From positions 3,410,001 through 3,474,000 of the forward strand of contig NZ_JAUSXN010000001.1 in NCBI RefSeq assembly GCF_030816015.1: 64,000 nt of DNA. Direction: 5' to 3'. Shown here in pieces: positions 1 through 9,325 of the stretch. The notes beneath the pieces were generated by a model, which was not told where the DNA came from, searched no databases, and worked only from the letters and a program-made list of their open reading frames with translations. The DNA is from Pedobacter sp. W3I1 (GTDB lineage: Bacteria > Bacteroidota > Bacteroidia > Sphingobacteriales > Sphingobacteriaceae). The stretch's first letter is position 1. Every line of letters starts with the position of its first letter. The translations under genes and the position numbers were made by a program.

Positions 1-774
1 AAAATAAATCAGCCAGTCTTTTCCAATCTTTACCACAGTTGGCCCCTCGGTTAATTTTGGGCTAAAAGTTTCCGAAACCTTTTTGTAAGGTCCTAAAGCA
101 TCTGTTGCGAAAGCGACCTTTAAGTTTCTGTTCGGGCGTGTATTGTCTTTTAAAACCAATACATAATCTTTGCTTGTCCTTTTCACAATCACCGCATCGA
201 TCACACTAAAACCTGGATCTAGAAATAATTTTGGTTTCGAGAAGGTGATAAAATCTTTTGTGGTAATGCTGTACATCCTGTGATTGTTTTCTTCTTCTTC
301 TATTCCTTTAGCAAAGCGGAATGGTATGGTTGAAGCCCAGATGATTACATATTCGTTTCTTTCATCATCGAAGAAAATTTCAGGTGCCCAAACATTCACC
401 GTTTTCGGCTCGCTTTCCATTACCGGAATAAATTTCTGTTCGCTCCAATTGATCAGGTCTTTTGAACTGGCATAACCAAAACCTTTATCGCCTTTCCAGC
501 TGCAGGTCCAAACTAAATGGAAAGTGCCGTCTGGTCCTTGTGCGATGGATGGATCACGTAATACCTTTTGGGTGCCAACGGCAGGTTTCAGGAAAGTTTT
601 ATTCAAATCTGTCCAATGGTAAGCATCATAGCTGTATAAAAGCCTTAATCCTTCATTTGCAGGCTCGTGGAAAGAGGTAAACAGGTAAGCCTGTTTTGAG
701 CAGGATGTTAATCCACAAAGCAGCAGGCCAATTATAGCTAAGCGAAATGATGTTATGGACTTTAGTTTGTACAC
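1..774 (-). CDS. GH43-like lipoprotein glycosidase, 3' part missing
   Basis: The gene reads leftward and has no stop before base 1, so the C-terminus is outside the window. The first usable start is GTG at 774; an in-frame stop lies a few codons upstream and no early ATG exists, so the GTG start is likely but not certain. Residues 10-25 form a lipoprotein signal ending LTSCSK, which predicts an outer-membrane or periplasmic lipoprotein. The body matches the five-bladed propeller of GH43/clan GH-F: VLRDPSIAQGPDG (candidate base D74) and NVWAPEIFFD (E132). Family members remove arabinofuranose or xylose from plant polymers; the exact specificity cannot be read. It is the last visible member of the minus-strand pectinase block, separated from its upstream neighbour by a 303-bp repeat-bearing gap. 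Confidence 0.8.
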   Translation of the reverse strand, partial: MYKLKSITSFRLAIIGLLLCGLTSCSKQAYLFTSFHEPANEGLRLLYSYDAYHWTDLNKTFLKPAVGTQKVLRDPSIAQGPDGTFHLVWTCSWKGDKGFGYASSKDLINWSEQKFIPVMESEPKTVNVWAPEIFFDDERNEYVIIWASTIPFRFAKGIEEEENNHRMYSITTKDFITFSKPKLFLDPGFSVIDAVIVKRTSKDYVLVLKDNTRPNRNLKVAFATDALGPYKKVSETFSPKLTEGPTVVKIGKDWLIYF

Positions 775-1077
775 TGTTATTTTATTTCGTTATTTTATTC
801 TTTAATGATCGTCATTCCCTTGCAGGCAGGAATCTTAATACAAACGCTTTAAGATTCCCAATCAAGTTGGGAATGACGACCGCTCTAATCTATCGTCATT
901 TCGACCGAAGTGGAGAAATCTTTTTAACTAGCGGAAAAGATTGCCCTTCGACTACGCTCAGGTGACATTTTTTATCTCTTCAAGGCCGTCTTTTCCGCGA
1001 AGGCGGGAACCTTAACAAACAAACAATGGCCAAAGCATTAAGATTCCCAATCAAGTTGGGAATGACGACCTAACTAT
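775..1077. repeat. Intergenic gap with two copies of a 33-nt hairpin repeat
   Basis: The gap holds a 33-nt sequence at 849-881 repeated exactly at 1038-1070. Each copy is itself a small hairpin (TTCCCAA, loop, GTTGGGAA) followed by TGACGACC. Between them lies TCGTCATTTCGACCGAAG, the core of a hairpin repeat seen in several other gaps of this window. No gene is seen. The repeats may shape the 3' ends or stability of the mRNA, or be REP-like selfish elements; neither is shown. Confidence 0.75.
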
Positions 1078-2478
1078 TTATATCTCCTCCAACACCAACA
1101 CCCAATCATTTCCATTTGCCGGTTCGCCTGGTGGGTTAAATTCCTTTATGCCTTTATTTTCAAATTCTCCAATTGGCGTAATTTTACTGGTCCTTGGATC
1201 AAACCACGATGCTTTTACTTCATCACCATCAATTTTTCCCATCTGTACACTGAAATTTCTGCCTGTATAAGTATAAAGCAAGGCGAACTCTTCGCCTCTT
1301 GTAGCAAGAACACGCTCATACTTTTCCCCATTTTTTCCAGCAACCAAAGTCTGATCAGGTACACGGTCGAAGTATGAATGTGAAAGCATTAAATTTTTCA
1401 GGTATTGCATCTGTTTTGCTCCGGGGGCATTTATTGCTGTTACCCATTGGTCTTTTGGACCATAAGCAGGTTTTAAATCTGTTTTTTTATACATCTGCAT
1501 AACCGAATTATGACCGTAGGTATAACCGAAAGCACCCGCAAAAACCGACCAATAACCATATCTTCTCACATCGCTATCTGTCCAGCGTGGTTGTAAAGTG
1601 TCGTGCAAACCTTGTGGAATATCCTCGTACGAAGGTTCACCATCAATTGTAGGTTTGGTCGGTTTCAGTTTATAATCGGCTTCGATGTATTTCCAGTTAT
1701 CTTCTCCATAATGTAATTTCTCATTTTTAGAGGTATCCTGATCATAACGGCGGTGACCAGATTGAACCATGTCGAAATCGCACCATTTTGCATTTTGGAA
1801 CCATTGTGAAGAAGCAGTTCTGCCTCTTGGATGGAAAGTAATTAAATGATTCGGATCGTTTGCCCTTAAGGTTTCACCAATGGTATTCCAAACGGGGGCA
1901 CCTTCACTCCCTTTAATATCACCACCATTTAACCAGATGATATTCCATTTTTCTTTATAACGTTTAGCCAAAAATTCGGAATAGGCTTTTGCCTGATCTT
2001 TATTCACTTTTTTGGCTTTTACATTTGTACCCCAAACCGGAACTAAAGCCATGTAAAGTCCCTTTTCTGCGGCCTTATCTACAATATAATCTACGTGATC
2101 CCAATAATCGTAGGCCAAAGAATCTTTAGGATTGTTGCCTGTTGTAAGCATTGGTTTGGAAACATCAGCATGAACGACCGAAGAATCCAGATACACATTT
2201 CTTGATGGCACATCGTGTAATAACATCACCTGAATTACATTAAAACCTTTTTGTTTACGGTCTTCGAGATAGGTATTTGCCTCTTCGCGGGTTAAGCGGC
2301 TCAATAAAAGCCAGCCCGTATCGCCAAGCCAAAAGAAAGGTTTACCATCACCCGTGGTTAAATACCGTCCGTTTTCTGAAACCAAAAGACTTTTATCGCC
2401 AAAATGAGGTTTTTGTTTACAGCCAAAAGCAAGGCAAGAAAACACAGCAAGCAGGAATATTTTTAATTTAAGATTCAT
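1078..2478 (-). CDS. GH140-like (DUF4038) apiosidase-type lipoprotein
   Basis: The start at 2478 is chosen over an upstream ATG at 2520 because it places a lipoprotein signal (KIFLLAVFSCLAFGCKQ) at the very N-terminus; the upstream 14 residues look like translated leader. The protein is 466 aa. The TIM-barrel part opens with GKPFFWLGDTGW and contains NGGDIKGSE (D187) and DGEPSYED (E281), positions fitting the two catalytic acids of the family. A C-terminal beta domain ends in WVLVLEE. Characterised GH140 enzymes cleave the apiose-galacturonate bond of rhamnogalacturonan II. The neighbouring pectate lyases and GH43 fit a pectin substrate. That it acts on apiose is inferred from family membership. 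Confidence 0.82.
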   Translation of the reverse strand: MNLKLKIFLLAVFSCLAFGCKQKPHFGDKSLLVSENGRYLTTGDGKPFFWLGDTGWLLLSRLTREEANTYLEDRKQKGFNVIQVMLLHDVPSRNVYLDSSVVHADVSKPMLTTGNNPKDSLAYDYWDHVDYIVDKAAEKGLYMALVPVWGTNVKAKKVNKDQAKAYSEFLAKRYKEKWNIIWLNGGDIKGSEGAPVWNTIGETLRANDPNHLITFHPRGRTASSQWFQNAKWCDFDMVQSGHRRYDQDTSKNEKLHYGEDNWKYIEADYKLKPTKPTIDGEPSYEDIPQGLHDTLQPRWTDSDVRRYGYWSVFAGAFGYTYGHNSVMQMYKKTDLKPAYGPKDQWVTAINAPGAKQMQYLKNLMLSHSYFDRVPDQTLVAGKNGEKYERVLATRGEEFALLYTYTGRNFSVQMGKIDGDEVKASWFDPRTSKITPIGEFENKGIKEFNPPGEPANGNDWVLVLEEI

Positions 2479-2680
2479 ATTCAGTTTAATATATTTACAA
2501 ATGTTGGTGGGTGTATACACCCACCAATAAAAAACGTGCTGTCATGCTGAGGTACAAAGCATCTCTTACCTATTCTATACAGCTTATGTTTGCTCACTTC
2601 CGTTTTTGATGGTGGTTTATTAACGTTTTGTTTCCATCGCTTGAAGATTCTTCCCTGCGCTCAGAATGCAAAACCCACTT

Positions 2681-5600
2681 TTATATTTTATTTACAACGA
2701 TAACTTCATCTCCTGAAGCTACTTTATTCAGTTTTACAATTGCACTGGCGTTAATTTTCTCTTCCTTTAGCACTTTCCCGGTTCTAGCATTCAGCACTTT
2801 CACATTGAATTTTCCTGTGATCTTGTTTAAATCAAGATTAATCGCTTCTGCAGAAGCATTATATAAAATGTAAGCTTTGCCTGCGTTTTCCAGCCCGTAT
2901 TGTTTAACTGATTTACCTGCCGGAAGAAAAGGTTTCATAGCAGATGCAGCAGTAAGAACTGTTTTATCTATTTCATTAACATTTGATAAAGAACCGCCAG
3001 CCATTAAAATTGCCCATCCGAAACTATCAAAGCTATCGCCCGAATACATCACTGCTTTCTCAGGGAATTTGTTTTTATATTCAGAAACAGCATGATAAAC
3101 TTCTTCGAAAGAGGTTTTCTTTGGTTTTAACAAGCGAGCGTGCTGACGGGGGGCTAAACTTAAGCCACCTTGAGGCGCATAAGCTGTTCCATCGGCCTGA
3201 TAATGCCAATACCTGATATCAATTAGGTTAATCACACTGGCACGTTCCGGATCGGCTAAAATGGCATCCTGAACATCTTTAGTTACACTTAAACCGATGA
3301 TGGGATGTTTGCCGGTTTCTTTTTCCCATTCTTTAATCGTATCAATCCAGAATTGCACAAAATGTAATGGACCGGTAAATTCGGCACCAATTAATTGGAT
3401 AACGCCAGTGTTTCCATCAAAATTCTCTAAACATTTTCTGATGTAAGCCCTATGAATCGCTTTACGATGTTCGTTTGTAATGTCGTAAAACTGCTCGGCC
3501 ATAAAAATGCGTTTATCGCCAGCATAAGGAACAGGTTCGGGAAAACCCGTGTTGTTGATATTGTTTGCGGTACGCCAGGGAAAATCGGCATAATGTGCAC
3601 CAGCTTCGATAATATTATGCTGAAAATAATTTTCATGGATTAAAACCAGGCCCTTTTGATCGGCAAGATCGACGAATTGCTTTAACCGGTCCCAATACCA
3701 AAGATTGTATTTGGTGATATCGTATTTGCTTAAACCATCCCAGGCTTTATCCTGCCCGCTACGGGCAAAAGGCAGTTCGTAAAAAGGTGCCCAAACATCG
3801 CCATCCATGCGGCGGATACGCTCGTGATCATCTCTCCTTCTGTCATACCAAAGGCCGTAATTGTGATCAAGCACTTTAACCGAACCGTTTTTCATGGCAT
3901 CAGTAATCGAATCCAAATCATCTGTTAAGCCATTTCCCGAACGGCCAGGTACAAAACGCGTAATATGGAACTTCGTATTTTTTAATCCATGAGGTCGGGC
4001 ACTTCCATTCCACCAAGGTACATCCTGACGATTACCCACCACAATTTCATTGCCACGCACTAACCAGCCATTTTTAATTGTCATGGCATCTGCAATTGCA
4101 GGTTGAACAACTTTATCTAAACCAATTTTATCTATGCTCTTTGCCGAACCGGCATCTGTCGGGATTTTATTCCTGTCAGATGCTGCATCAATATATTCTG
4201 AAACGGTTAAAGCAGATTTGTAGGCCAGCTTCGTCAGTTTTAGCGCCACATCAACAGGTGGACTACTCGAAGCTTCTGTTTCTACCGGAAGAACAAAATT
4301 CCGTTCCTCTACTTCATTACCCAATCTATCTTTCAACTGCGCATAATATAAACTACGTGGTTGAATTTGCTCATTCGACATATCCCAGTAACCATTTCCA
4401 GAAAATTGTGCCCATGTTCCGAACGCCCAATTTTGAGCTGTTGGGGGCTGAAAATTATCAACCCTCGCCGCACTACACTGCCAGAATACACTGTTTGCAG
4501 CGCTCCACCCTGCACCCTGGCCATCCTGTCCGCGGTTTAAATAACTTAAAGCCTGTCCATCAATGTTTACGATATCGAATAACACACCAGATGCCCAGCT
4601 ATCAATTGCGCCGCTAAAACTAAAAGGCAAATACGACTGGCATTGAACAAAAACATTGGGTCCGGGTGCACAAAAACCCACAGCAAAATCATGGTAACCA
4701 TATTCTGAGTAAAGCCTTTGGAAAAGTGTTTGTTGACCTGTGGTTAAAAATGTAAAACGGCGCTCACCACCAATTTCAGAAACTGGGGCAAGCGATTTAC
4801 AATCTTCAACTGTTATTCTTTTTGCAGTTTCGAGTACATTAACGGCAGCGCCTGCGAAATGCTCAAAAACCACCTGGCGAACCCATGCATCCTGCACATT
4901 CTCTAAACAGATGGCTGTCCAGCGGTGGTATTCATCTTTAATATTTTCTTTATGATAATCGGATTCGATTTTTAGATTCTCAACGCCTGACTGTGTAATT
5001 CTGCCCTCCCATTTGTATTTTGAAATGGTAGCACCTCCAAACCTGGAATCCAAAGCTGTTGTAATTGGCGCGTCGAAAGTGATGGTATTGCCGTTTATTG
5101 CGGTAATTTTTCTATCCCAATGAATATCTCTTGTTCCCGGTTTCCAACCCAAAGCGCTTTCACCTCCACCAAACTCTACAGTTTTCAGGGTTTCAATCCA
5201 TTCTTTGGTTGAAGGACGATGGATCAAAATCTGATCGCCAACTTTTAATCCGCTGGCATTGGTTAAGGTTATTTTATTCGCATTTACGGGCACATAAGTG
5301 TCAGTAATGGCAATAGGCTGTTCCTCAACCTTGTTCTTTTGACCTAAAATCCTGATTACACCAATACGGTCTAAACCTGTAGCGAAAATTTTAGTGCCAT
5401 TTTCGTCCATTCCACTTCCACGAAGCACTACTCCAGACGCTGATAACCGCAATGTTCCGGCGACTTCATATGTGCCTTTTTCTAATAAAACCGCACCACG
5501 TAAACCATCTTTTCCAAGGGGTAATTTCGAGACATAATTAATAGCCGATTGAATCCTTAATGTAGCATCGCCCGTTGAAACCGGAACAACTACCTTTATT

Positions 5601-5812
5601 GTTGCATTGGGAATGGCTTTTTCGCCAGCCATGTAGCCAGCATAAGAAAAATCGGGAATCCGGTTCCCATCTGCATCAGGTGTATAGGCCATTTTCCCAT
5701 CCTTTCCTTTAAAGATCGGCTTTGGCGGCTCAACAGGCTTTGTTTTTTGTGCAAAAGAAAAGTTAGTCACTAAAAGAGCAATTACCAAAATTGGTAAGGT
5801 CTTCAGTCGCAT
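2681..5812 (-). CDS. Large secreted beta-helix plus barrel fusion protein
   Basis: About 1043 aa. The start at 5812 is preferred to the ATG at 5842: the 30 bases before it contain AAAACTAACCA, the leader found directly before both full SusC starts here, and MRLKTLPILVIALLVTNFSFAQ is then a clean signal peptide. Residues about 50-560 read as a right-handed parallel beta-helix of the pectate-lyase type (repeated short hydrophobic turns, GTYEVAGTLRLSASGVVLRG). Residues about 620-940 look like an alpha/beta barrel with conserved aromatic and acidic stretches (DHNYGLWYDRRRDDHER, LIGAEFTGP). A small beta-sandwich closes the protein. I recognise it as an uncharacterised family found in Bacteroidetes pectin loci (DUF6298-like; recalled, not searched). 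It lies between GH140 and PL1 genes and is probably an exported pectin-active enzyme, with two possible catalytic modules. Confidence 0.72.
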   Translation of the reverse strand: MRLKTLPILVIALLVTNFSFAQKTKPVEPPKPIFKGKDGKMAYTPDADGNRIPDFSYAGYMAGEKAIPNATIKVVVPVSTGDATLRIQSAINYVSKLPLGKDGLRGAVLLEKGTYEVAGTLRLSASGVVLRGSGMDENGTKIFATGLDRIGVIRILGQKNKVEEQPIAITDTYVPVNANKITLTNASGLKVGDQILIHRPSTKEWIETLKTVEFGGGESALGWKPGTRDIHWDRKITAINGNTITFDAPITTALDSRFGGATISKYKWEGRITQSGVENLKIESDYHKENIKDEYHRWTAICLENVQDAWVRQVVFEHFAGAAVNVLETAKRITVEDCKSLAPVSEIGGERRFTFLTTGQQTLFQRLYSEYGYHDFAVGFCAPGPNVFVQCQSYLPFSFSGAIDSWASGVLFDIVNIDGQALSYLNRGQDGQGAGWSAANSVFWQCSAARVDNFQPPTAQNWAFGTWAQFSGNGYWDMSNEQIQPRSLYYAQLKDRLGNEVEERNFVLPVETEASSSPPVDVALKLTKLAYKSALTVSEYIDAASDRNKIPTDAGSAKSIDKIGLDKVVQPAIADAMTIKNGWLVRGNEIVVGNRQDVPWWNGSARPHGLKNTKFHITRFVPGRSGNGLTDDLDSITDAMKNGSVKVLDHNYGLWYDRRRDDHERIRRMDGDVWAPFYELPFARSGQDKAWDGLSKYDITKYNLWYWDRLKQFVDLADQKGLVLIHENYFQHNIIEAGAHYADFPWRTANNINNTGFPEPVPYAGDKRIFMAEQFYDITNEHRKAIHRAYIRKCLENFDGNTGVIQLIGAEFTGPLHFVQFWIDTIKEWEKETGKHPIIGLSVTKDVQDAILADPERASVINLIDIRYWHYQADGTAYAPQGGLSLAPRQHARLLKPKKTSFEEVYHAVSEYKNKFPEKAVMYSGDSFDSFGWAILMAGGSLSNVNEIDKTVLTAASAMKPFLPAGKSVKQYGLENAGKAYILYNASAEAINLDLNKITGKFNVKVLNARTGKVLKEEKINASAIVKLNKVASGDEVIVVNKI

Positions 5813-5842
5813 GGCTTTTAATATGTGGTTAGTTTTTGGCAT

Positions 5843-6027
5843 ATTTTAATTTTTTGACCACAAAGGCATTAAGGATTCCCCCTCTTGATCGTCATTTCGA
5901 GCGGAGTGCAACGCAGTCGAGAAATCTGTCTTGATAGATCTCTCTCCCGAAAGTTCGGGACTGTGCTTCAGTCGAGATGACGATTTCGATAGAAGATGCC
6001 CGGCCTTTCAGCTTTAGTCTTTCTTCT
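5843..6027. repeat. REP-like imperfect hairpin between genes
   Basis: The segment at about 5886-5985 contains TCGTCATTTCGAGCGGAG and, inverted, CTTCAGTCGAGATGACGA, with AGAAATCT and AGATCTCT inner arms and a CCCGAAAGTTCGGG hairpin. The same modules recur at 893, 26.5 kb, 26.7 kb and 45.4 kb. No gene is visible. Confidence 0.7.
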
Positions 6028-7668
6028 TTAACCTTTCGAAGGTCTAACTTTATTCACATCAACCAAACTATTTAAATAAACTTCGATATTGGCATAACCT
6101 GATTTCGACGTCTTTGTGGCGTCTTTAGCATCTTTAGGGTTAAGTCCGTTTTTGGTTTCCCAGCTATCCGGTATTCCGTCCCCATCTGTATCTAAATAGG
6201 GTTTCCCTTTATATTCAGGATAACCACCCACTTGTGCAATATCAGAAATGATTCCTTTTTTATATGAATCGGCAGGTAAACGGCGTTTTACATAACTTTG
6301 TTTAGCAGGCAATTTACCATCTTCAATATGCTCAATTTTACCGGTGCTAACCTGTTTAATCATTCGTTGATCAACAGCATCGCGAACGGGTAAAGATGCA
6401 CCTGCATTAGCCAGCACATAATCATAAGCTTTTTTGGTATCGATGATGGAGATTTTAGCCATAGGCAAAGGTTTATCTACTTTTATCGAATCTAATAGTT
6501 TTTGTTTATCTCTTTTGCTTTCAGGTTGAACGCCACCATCCCAATTATTTTTAGTTACTTTTTCATTTCCTTCAATAATGTTTCCCGTTACATAAGCTTT
6601 ACCAAATTCATTCGAAAACTTTTTATCCCTACCCGACTCTGGCTTTAAGATACGATAAGAAATTGGTTCGCCTGCAGGTGTAATTGGCCCTGGTTTATAA
6701 TAGTTATTAATGAAACTATAAAAAGAGGCATTATCGCCGCCATCGGCACTTCTGTTCCACCAGTTGAAGATCACGTTATTGGCAAAACCAAAATCGCCGT
6801 ACATGCCCACAGATGGATTGCGACTTATGTTTGATGCCCAAAGGTTACGGACGAAAGTTGAATTTAGGCCTCCAATGGTGCTACCGAAAGCATGGTTATA
6901 GGTATCCAAAGCCTCAGAAAAGATTGAATTTTGAATGGTCACGTTTACCGTTGGTAATTTCTCCGGTTTAGAGCCGTCTTTTTTATCATAAACATGGCGA
7001 TAGATAGACATGTTTTCATCTAAGCCCCAACTGGCCGAAACGTGGTCGATAATGATGTTTCCGACAGGATTTCCGCCAATGGCATCATCTCTACGGGTAA
7101 CATCAGTTGCACCACGACGGAAACGCATATAACGGATGATCACATCATGTGTATTAATCCAAACTGATTCGCCAGCCACACAAACCCCGTCGCCTGGTGC
7201 ACTTTGACCAGCAATTGTGATATAAGGTGCACGGATAATCAGCGGTGTTTTTAATCTGATAATGCCTGAAACGTTAAAAACGATAATTCTTGCTCCACCT
7301 TGTTCGCAAGCCTCACGTAATGTTCCGGCACCAGAATCTTCAAGACTGGTTACTACATAAACTTTCCCACCCCGGCCTCCAAAAGAATAAGCACCGCCAC
7401 CTTCGGCACCAGGAAAGGCCACTGTTTTAGCCTGTGGTAAATCACCTGGTTTAGCTGCCCATGGAATATAAGGTTTGCCATGTTTTGCCTCTTCATCTAC
7501 AATGTGTTTTACTTTTAAAAATTGCAGTTCCGATTTTTCTTCAATGCTTTTTAAAAGTGAATCGGCTTTCTTTTCCATTGTTTCAGGGATAACAGGATAC
7601 TGTGCAAAAGCAACATTTCCAATACCGCATAAAGCAATTATGCTAAAAATTGAGTTCCGGGTGCGCAT
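6028..7668 (-). CDS. PL1-family pectate lyase (copy A)
   Basis: The 546-aa protein has a signal peptide (FSIIALCGIGNVAFAQ). The family 1 polysaccharide lyase fold begins at KTVAFPGAEGGGAYSFGG and shows GGKVYVVTSLEDSGAGTLR, the PL1 signature IIIDHVSASWG, RRDDAIGG for calcium and substrate binding, and a candidate catalytic arginine in ISRNPSVG. The C-terminus has a calcium-binding repeat DTDGDGIPDSWE. PL1 enzymes cleave polygalacturonate by beta-elimination, giving unsaturated oligogalacturonides. The start codon lies one base from the stop of the upstream paralogue, so the two are co-transcribed and probably translationally coupled. Copy A and copy B are a tandem duplication: nearly every motif is shared, while the N-terminal region and loops differ. 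Confidence 0.93.
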   Translation of the reverse strand: MRTRNSIFSIIALCGIGNVAFAQYPVIPETMEKKADSLLKSIEEKSELQFLKVKHIVDEEAKHGKPYIPWAAKPGDLPQAKTVAFPGAEGGGAYSFGGRGGKVYVVTSLEDSGAGTLREACEQGGARIIVFNVSGIIRLKTPLIIRAPYITIAGQSAPGDGVCVAGESVWINTHDVIIRYMRFRRGATDVTRRDDAIGGNPVGNIIIDHVSASWGLDENMSIYRHVYDKKDGSKPEKLPTVNVTIQNSIFSEALDTYNHAFGSTIGGLNSTFVRNLWASNISRNPSVGMYGDFGFANNVIFNWWNRSADGGDNASFYSFINNYYKPGPITPAGEPISYRILKPESGRDKKFSNEFGKAYVTGNIIEGNEKVTKNNWDGGVQPESKRDKQKLLDSIKVDKPLPMAKISIIDTKKAYDYVLANAGASLPVRDAVDQRMIKQVSTGKIEHIEDGKLPAKQSYVKRRLPADSYKKGIISDIAQVGGYPEYKGKPYLDTDGDGIPDSWETKNGLNPKDAKDATKTSKSGYANIEVYLNSLVDVNKVRPSKG

Positions 7669-7669
7669 A

Positions 7670-9325
7670 TTAGCTAGGTTTTACAATTGAAACTGGAACC
7701 ACACTATTTAAATATACTTCGATGTTCGAATAACCACTTTTAGTGATTTTTGCTGCATCAGATGCATCTTTAGGGTTCAAGCCATTTTTCAGTTCATACG
7801 CATCTGGCATGCCGTCATCGTCACTATCTTTATATGGCGTTCCTTTATATTCCGGATAACCTCCAACCTGAGAAACTTCTGTAATGATACCTTGCTTGTA
7901 AGAATCGCCAGGTAATCTGCGGTGTTCGAATTGAAATGCAGATGGTTTAGCGTTAGGATGAACTTCAATTTTTCCGGTGGCTACCTGTTTAATTACACGG
8001 GTATCAACCGGATCTCTTTTTGGTAAGGTTGCACCCGCATTTGCCAATACATACGCTTTTGCTTGTAAGGTTGGTATGATGCTGATTTTCGGCATCGGGA
8101 ATGGATCTTTTGCTTTCATCGCCGCAAAATATTTACTTGCAGCTTCAAACGACATGAGGCTCCCTTTTTTATCTTCTAACTGCACGCCCCCATCCCAGTT
8201 GTCTTTAGTTACTTTTTCGTTGCCATCGATGATATTCCCTGCCACATAAGCACGTCCGAAAACAACATAAGGTAATTTACTGCGGCCAGATTCTGGTTTT
8301 AAGATGCGATAACTGATGGGATCTTTTAATTCAGTAACCGGACCTGGTTTGTAGTAGTTGTTGATGATATTAAATTGTGCGGTATAATCTCCACCATCTG
8401 TAGAGCGGTTGTTCCAGTTAAACACCACGTTATTAGCGAAGTTAAAAATGCCGTTCCATCCTATTGATGGGTTACGGGCACCGTTATCGGCCCAAAGGTT
8501 ACGCACAAAGGCGCAGTTTTCGCCACCTAAGGTACTGCCAAAAGCATGGTTCCAATAATCTAAAGCTTCAGAAAATATAGAGTTTTGTATAGTGATGTTA
8601 ACCGTTCCTAATTTTTCTTCGGTTTTACCAGTACTATCGTTATACATGTGGCGGTACATCGACATATTTTCATCTAAACCCCAACTTGCCGAAACGTGGT
8701 CAATCATGATGTTTCCAACCGGATTTCCACCAATGGCATCATCGCGACGACCCACAAAAGTTTCACCTCTTCTGAAACGCATAAAACGAACAATCACATC
8801 ATGTGTATTTAACCAAACCGATTCGCCAGCTACACAAACACCGTCACCAGGTGCGGTTTGGCCTGCAATGGTAATATAAGGGGCACGGATGATTAATGGT
8901 GTTTTTAATCTGATGATTCCGGCAACATTGAAAACAACAATCCTGGCCCCACCTTGTTCACAGGCATCACGTAAAGAGCCAGGACCACTATCGTTTAAAT
9001 TTTTAACAACAATTACTCTACCACCGTGACCACCAAAACTATATGCACCACCGCCTTCTGCGCCAGGAAATGCTAATAATTTAGATTGAGGCAGATCGGT
9101 AGGCCTACCCGCCCAAGGAATGTATGGCTTGCCCTCACCCGCTTCTTTTGCGATAATAGGCTTGGCCTTTTCCCAGGCTATATCAGACTGGTGATAAGCT
9201 TCTTTCATCATCGAATCGGAAGATTTTTTGATGTTGGCCGGAATATTCGGGTATTGGGCAAATGTATAATTTGCGGAGAAAATTAATGCTGTTGTACACA
9301 ACAAATTTAAAAAATTCTTTTTCAT
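7670..9325 (-). CDS. PL1-family pectate lyase (copy B)
   Basis: The 551-aa protein starts with a signal peptide (LCTTALIFSANYTFAQ) and has the same architecture as the copy downstream: FPGAEGGGAYSFGGHGG, GPGSLRDACEQGG, RRDDAIGGNPVGNIMIDH, GARNPSIG and a C-terminal DSDDDGMPDAYE calcium repeat. It is the first gene of the minus-strand pectinase block, and the 650-bp region before it carries the operator-like sequences shared with both SusC promoters. Reaction: eliminative cleavage of de-esterified homogalacturonan outside the cytoplasm. Differences from copy A in the loops around residues 210-330 suggest different oligosaccharide preferences, which is an inference. Confidence 0.93.
   Translation of the reverse strand: MKKNFLNLLCTTALIFSANYTFAQYPNIPANIKKSSDSMMKEAYHQSDIAWEKAKPIIAKEAGEGKPYIPWAGRPTDLPQSKLLAFPGAEGGGAYSFGGHGGRVIVVKNLNDSGPGSLRDACEQGGARIVVFNVAGIIRLKTPLIIRAPYITIAGQTAPGDGVCVAGESVWLNTHDVIVRFMRFRRGETFVGRRDDAIGGNPVGNIMIDHVSASWGLDENMSMYRHMYNDSTGKTEEKLGTVNITIQNSIFSEALDYWNHAFGSTLGGENCAFVRNLWADNGARNPSIGWNGIFNFANNVVFNWNNRSTDGGDYTAQFNIINNYYKPGPVTELKDPISYRILKPESGRSKLPYVVFGRAYVAGNIIDGNEKVTKDNWDGGVQLEDKKGSLMSFEAASKYFAAMKAKDPFPMPKISIIPTLQAKAYVLANAGATLPKRDPVDTRVIKQVATGKIEVHPNAKPSAFQFEHRRLPGDSYKQGIITEVSQVGGYPEYKGTPYKDSDDDGMPDAYELKNGLNPKDASDAAKITKSGYSNIEVYLNSVVPVSIVKPS

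Noticed and set aside
4078-4617. A 179-codon plus-strand open frame inside the beta-helix/barrel gene
   Set aside because: It lies wholly within a well-supported minus-strand gene and has low-complexity, shadow-like composition with no domain.
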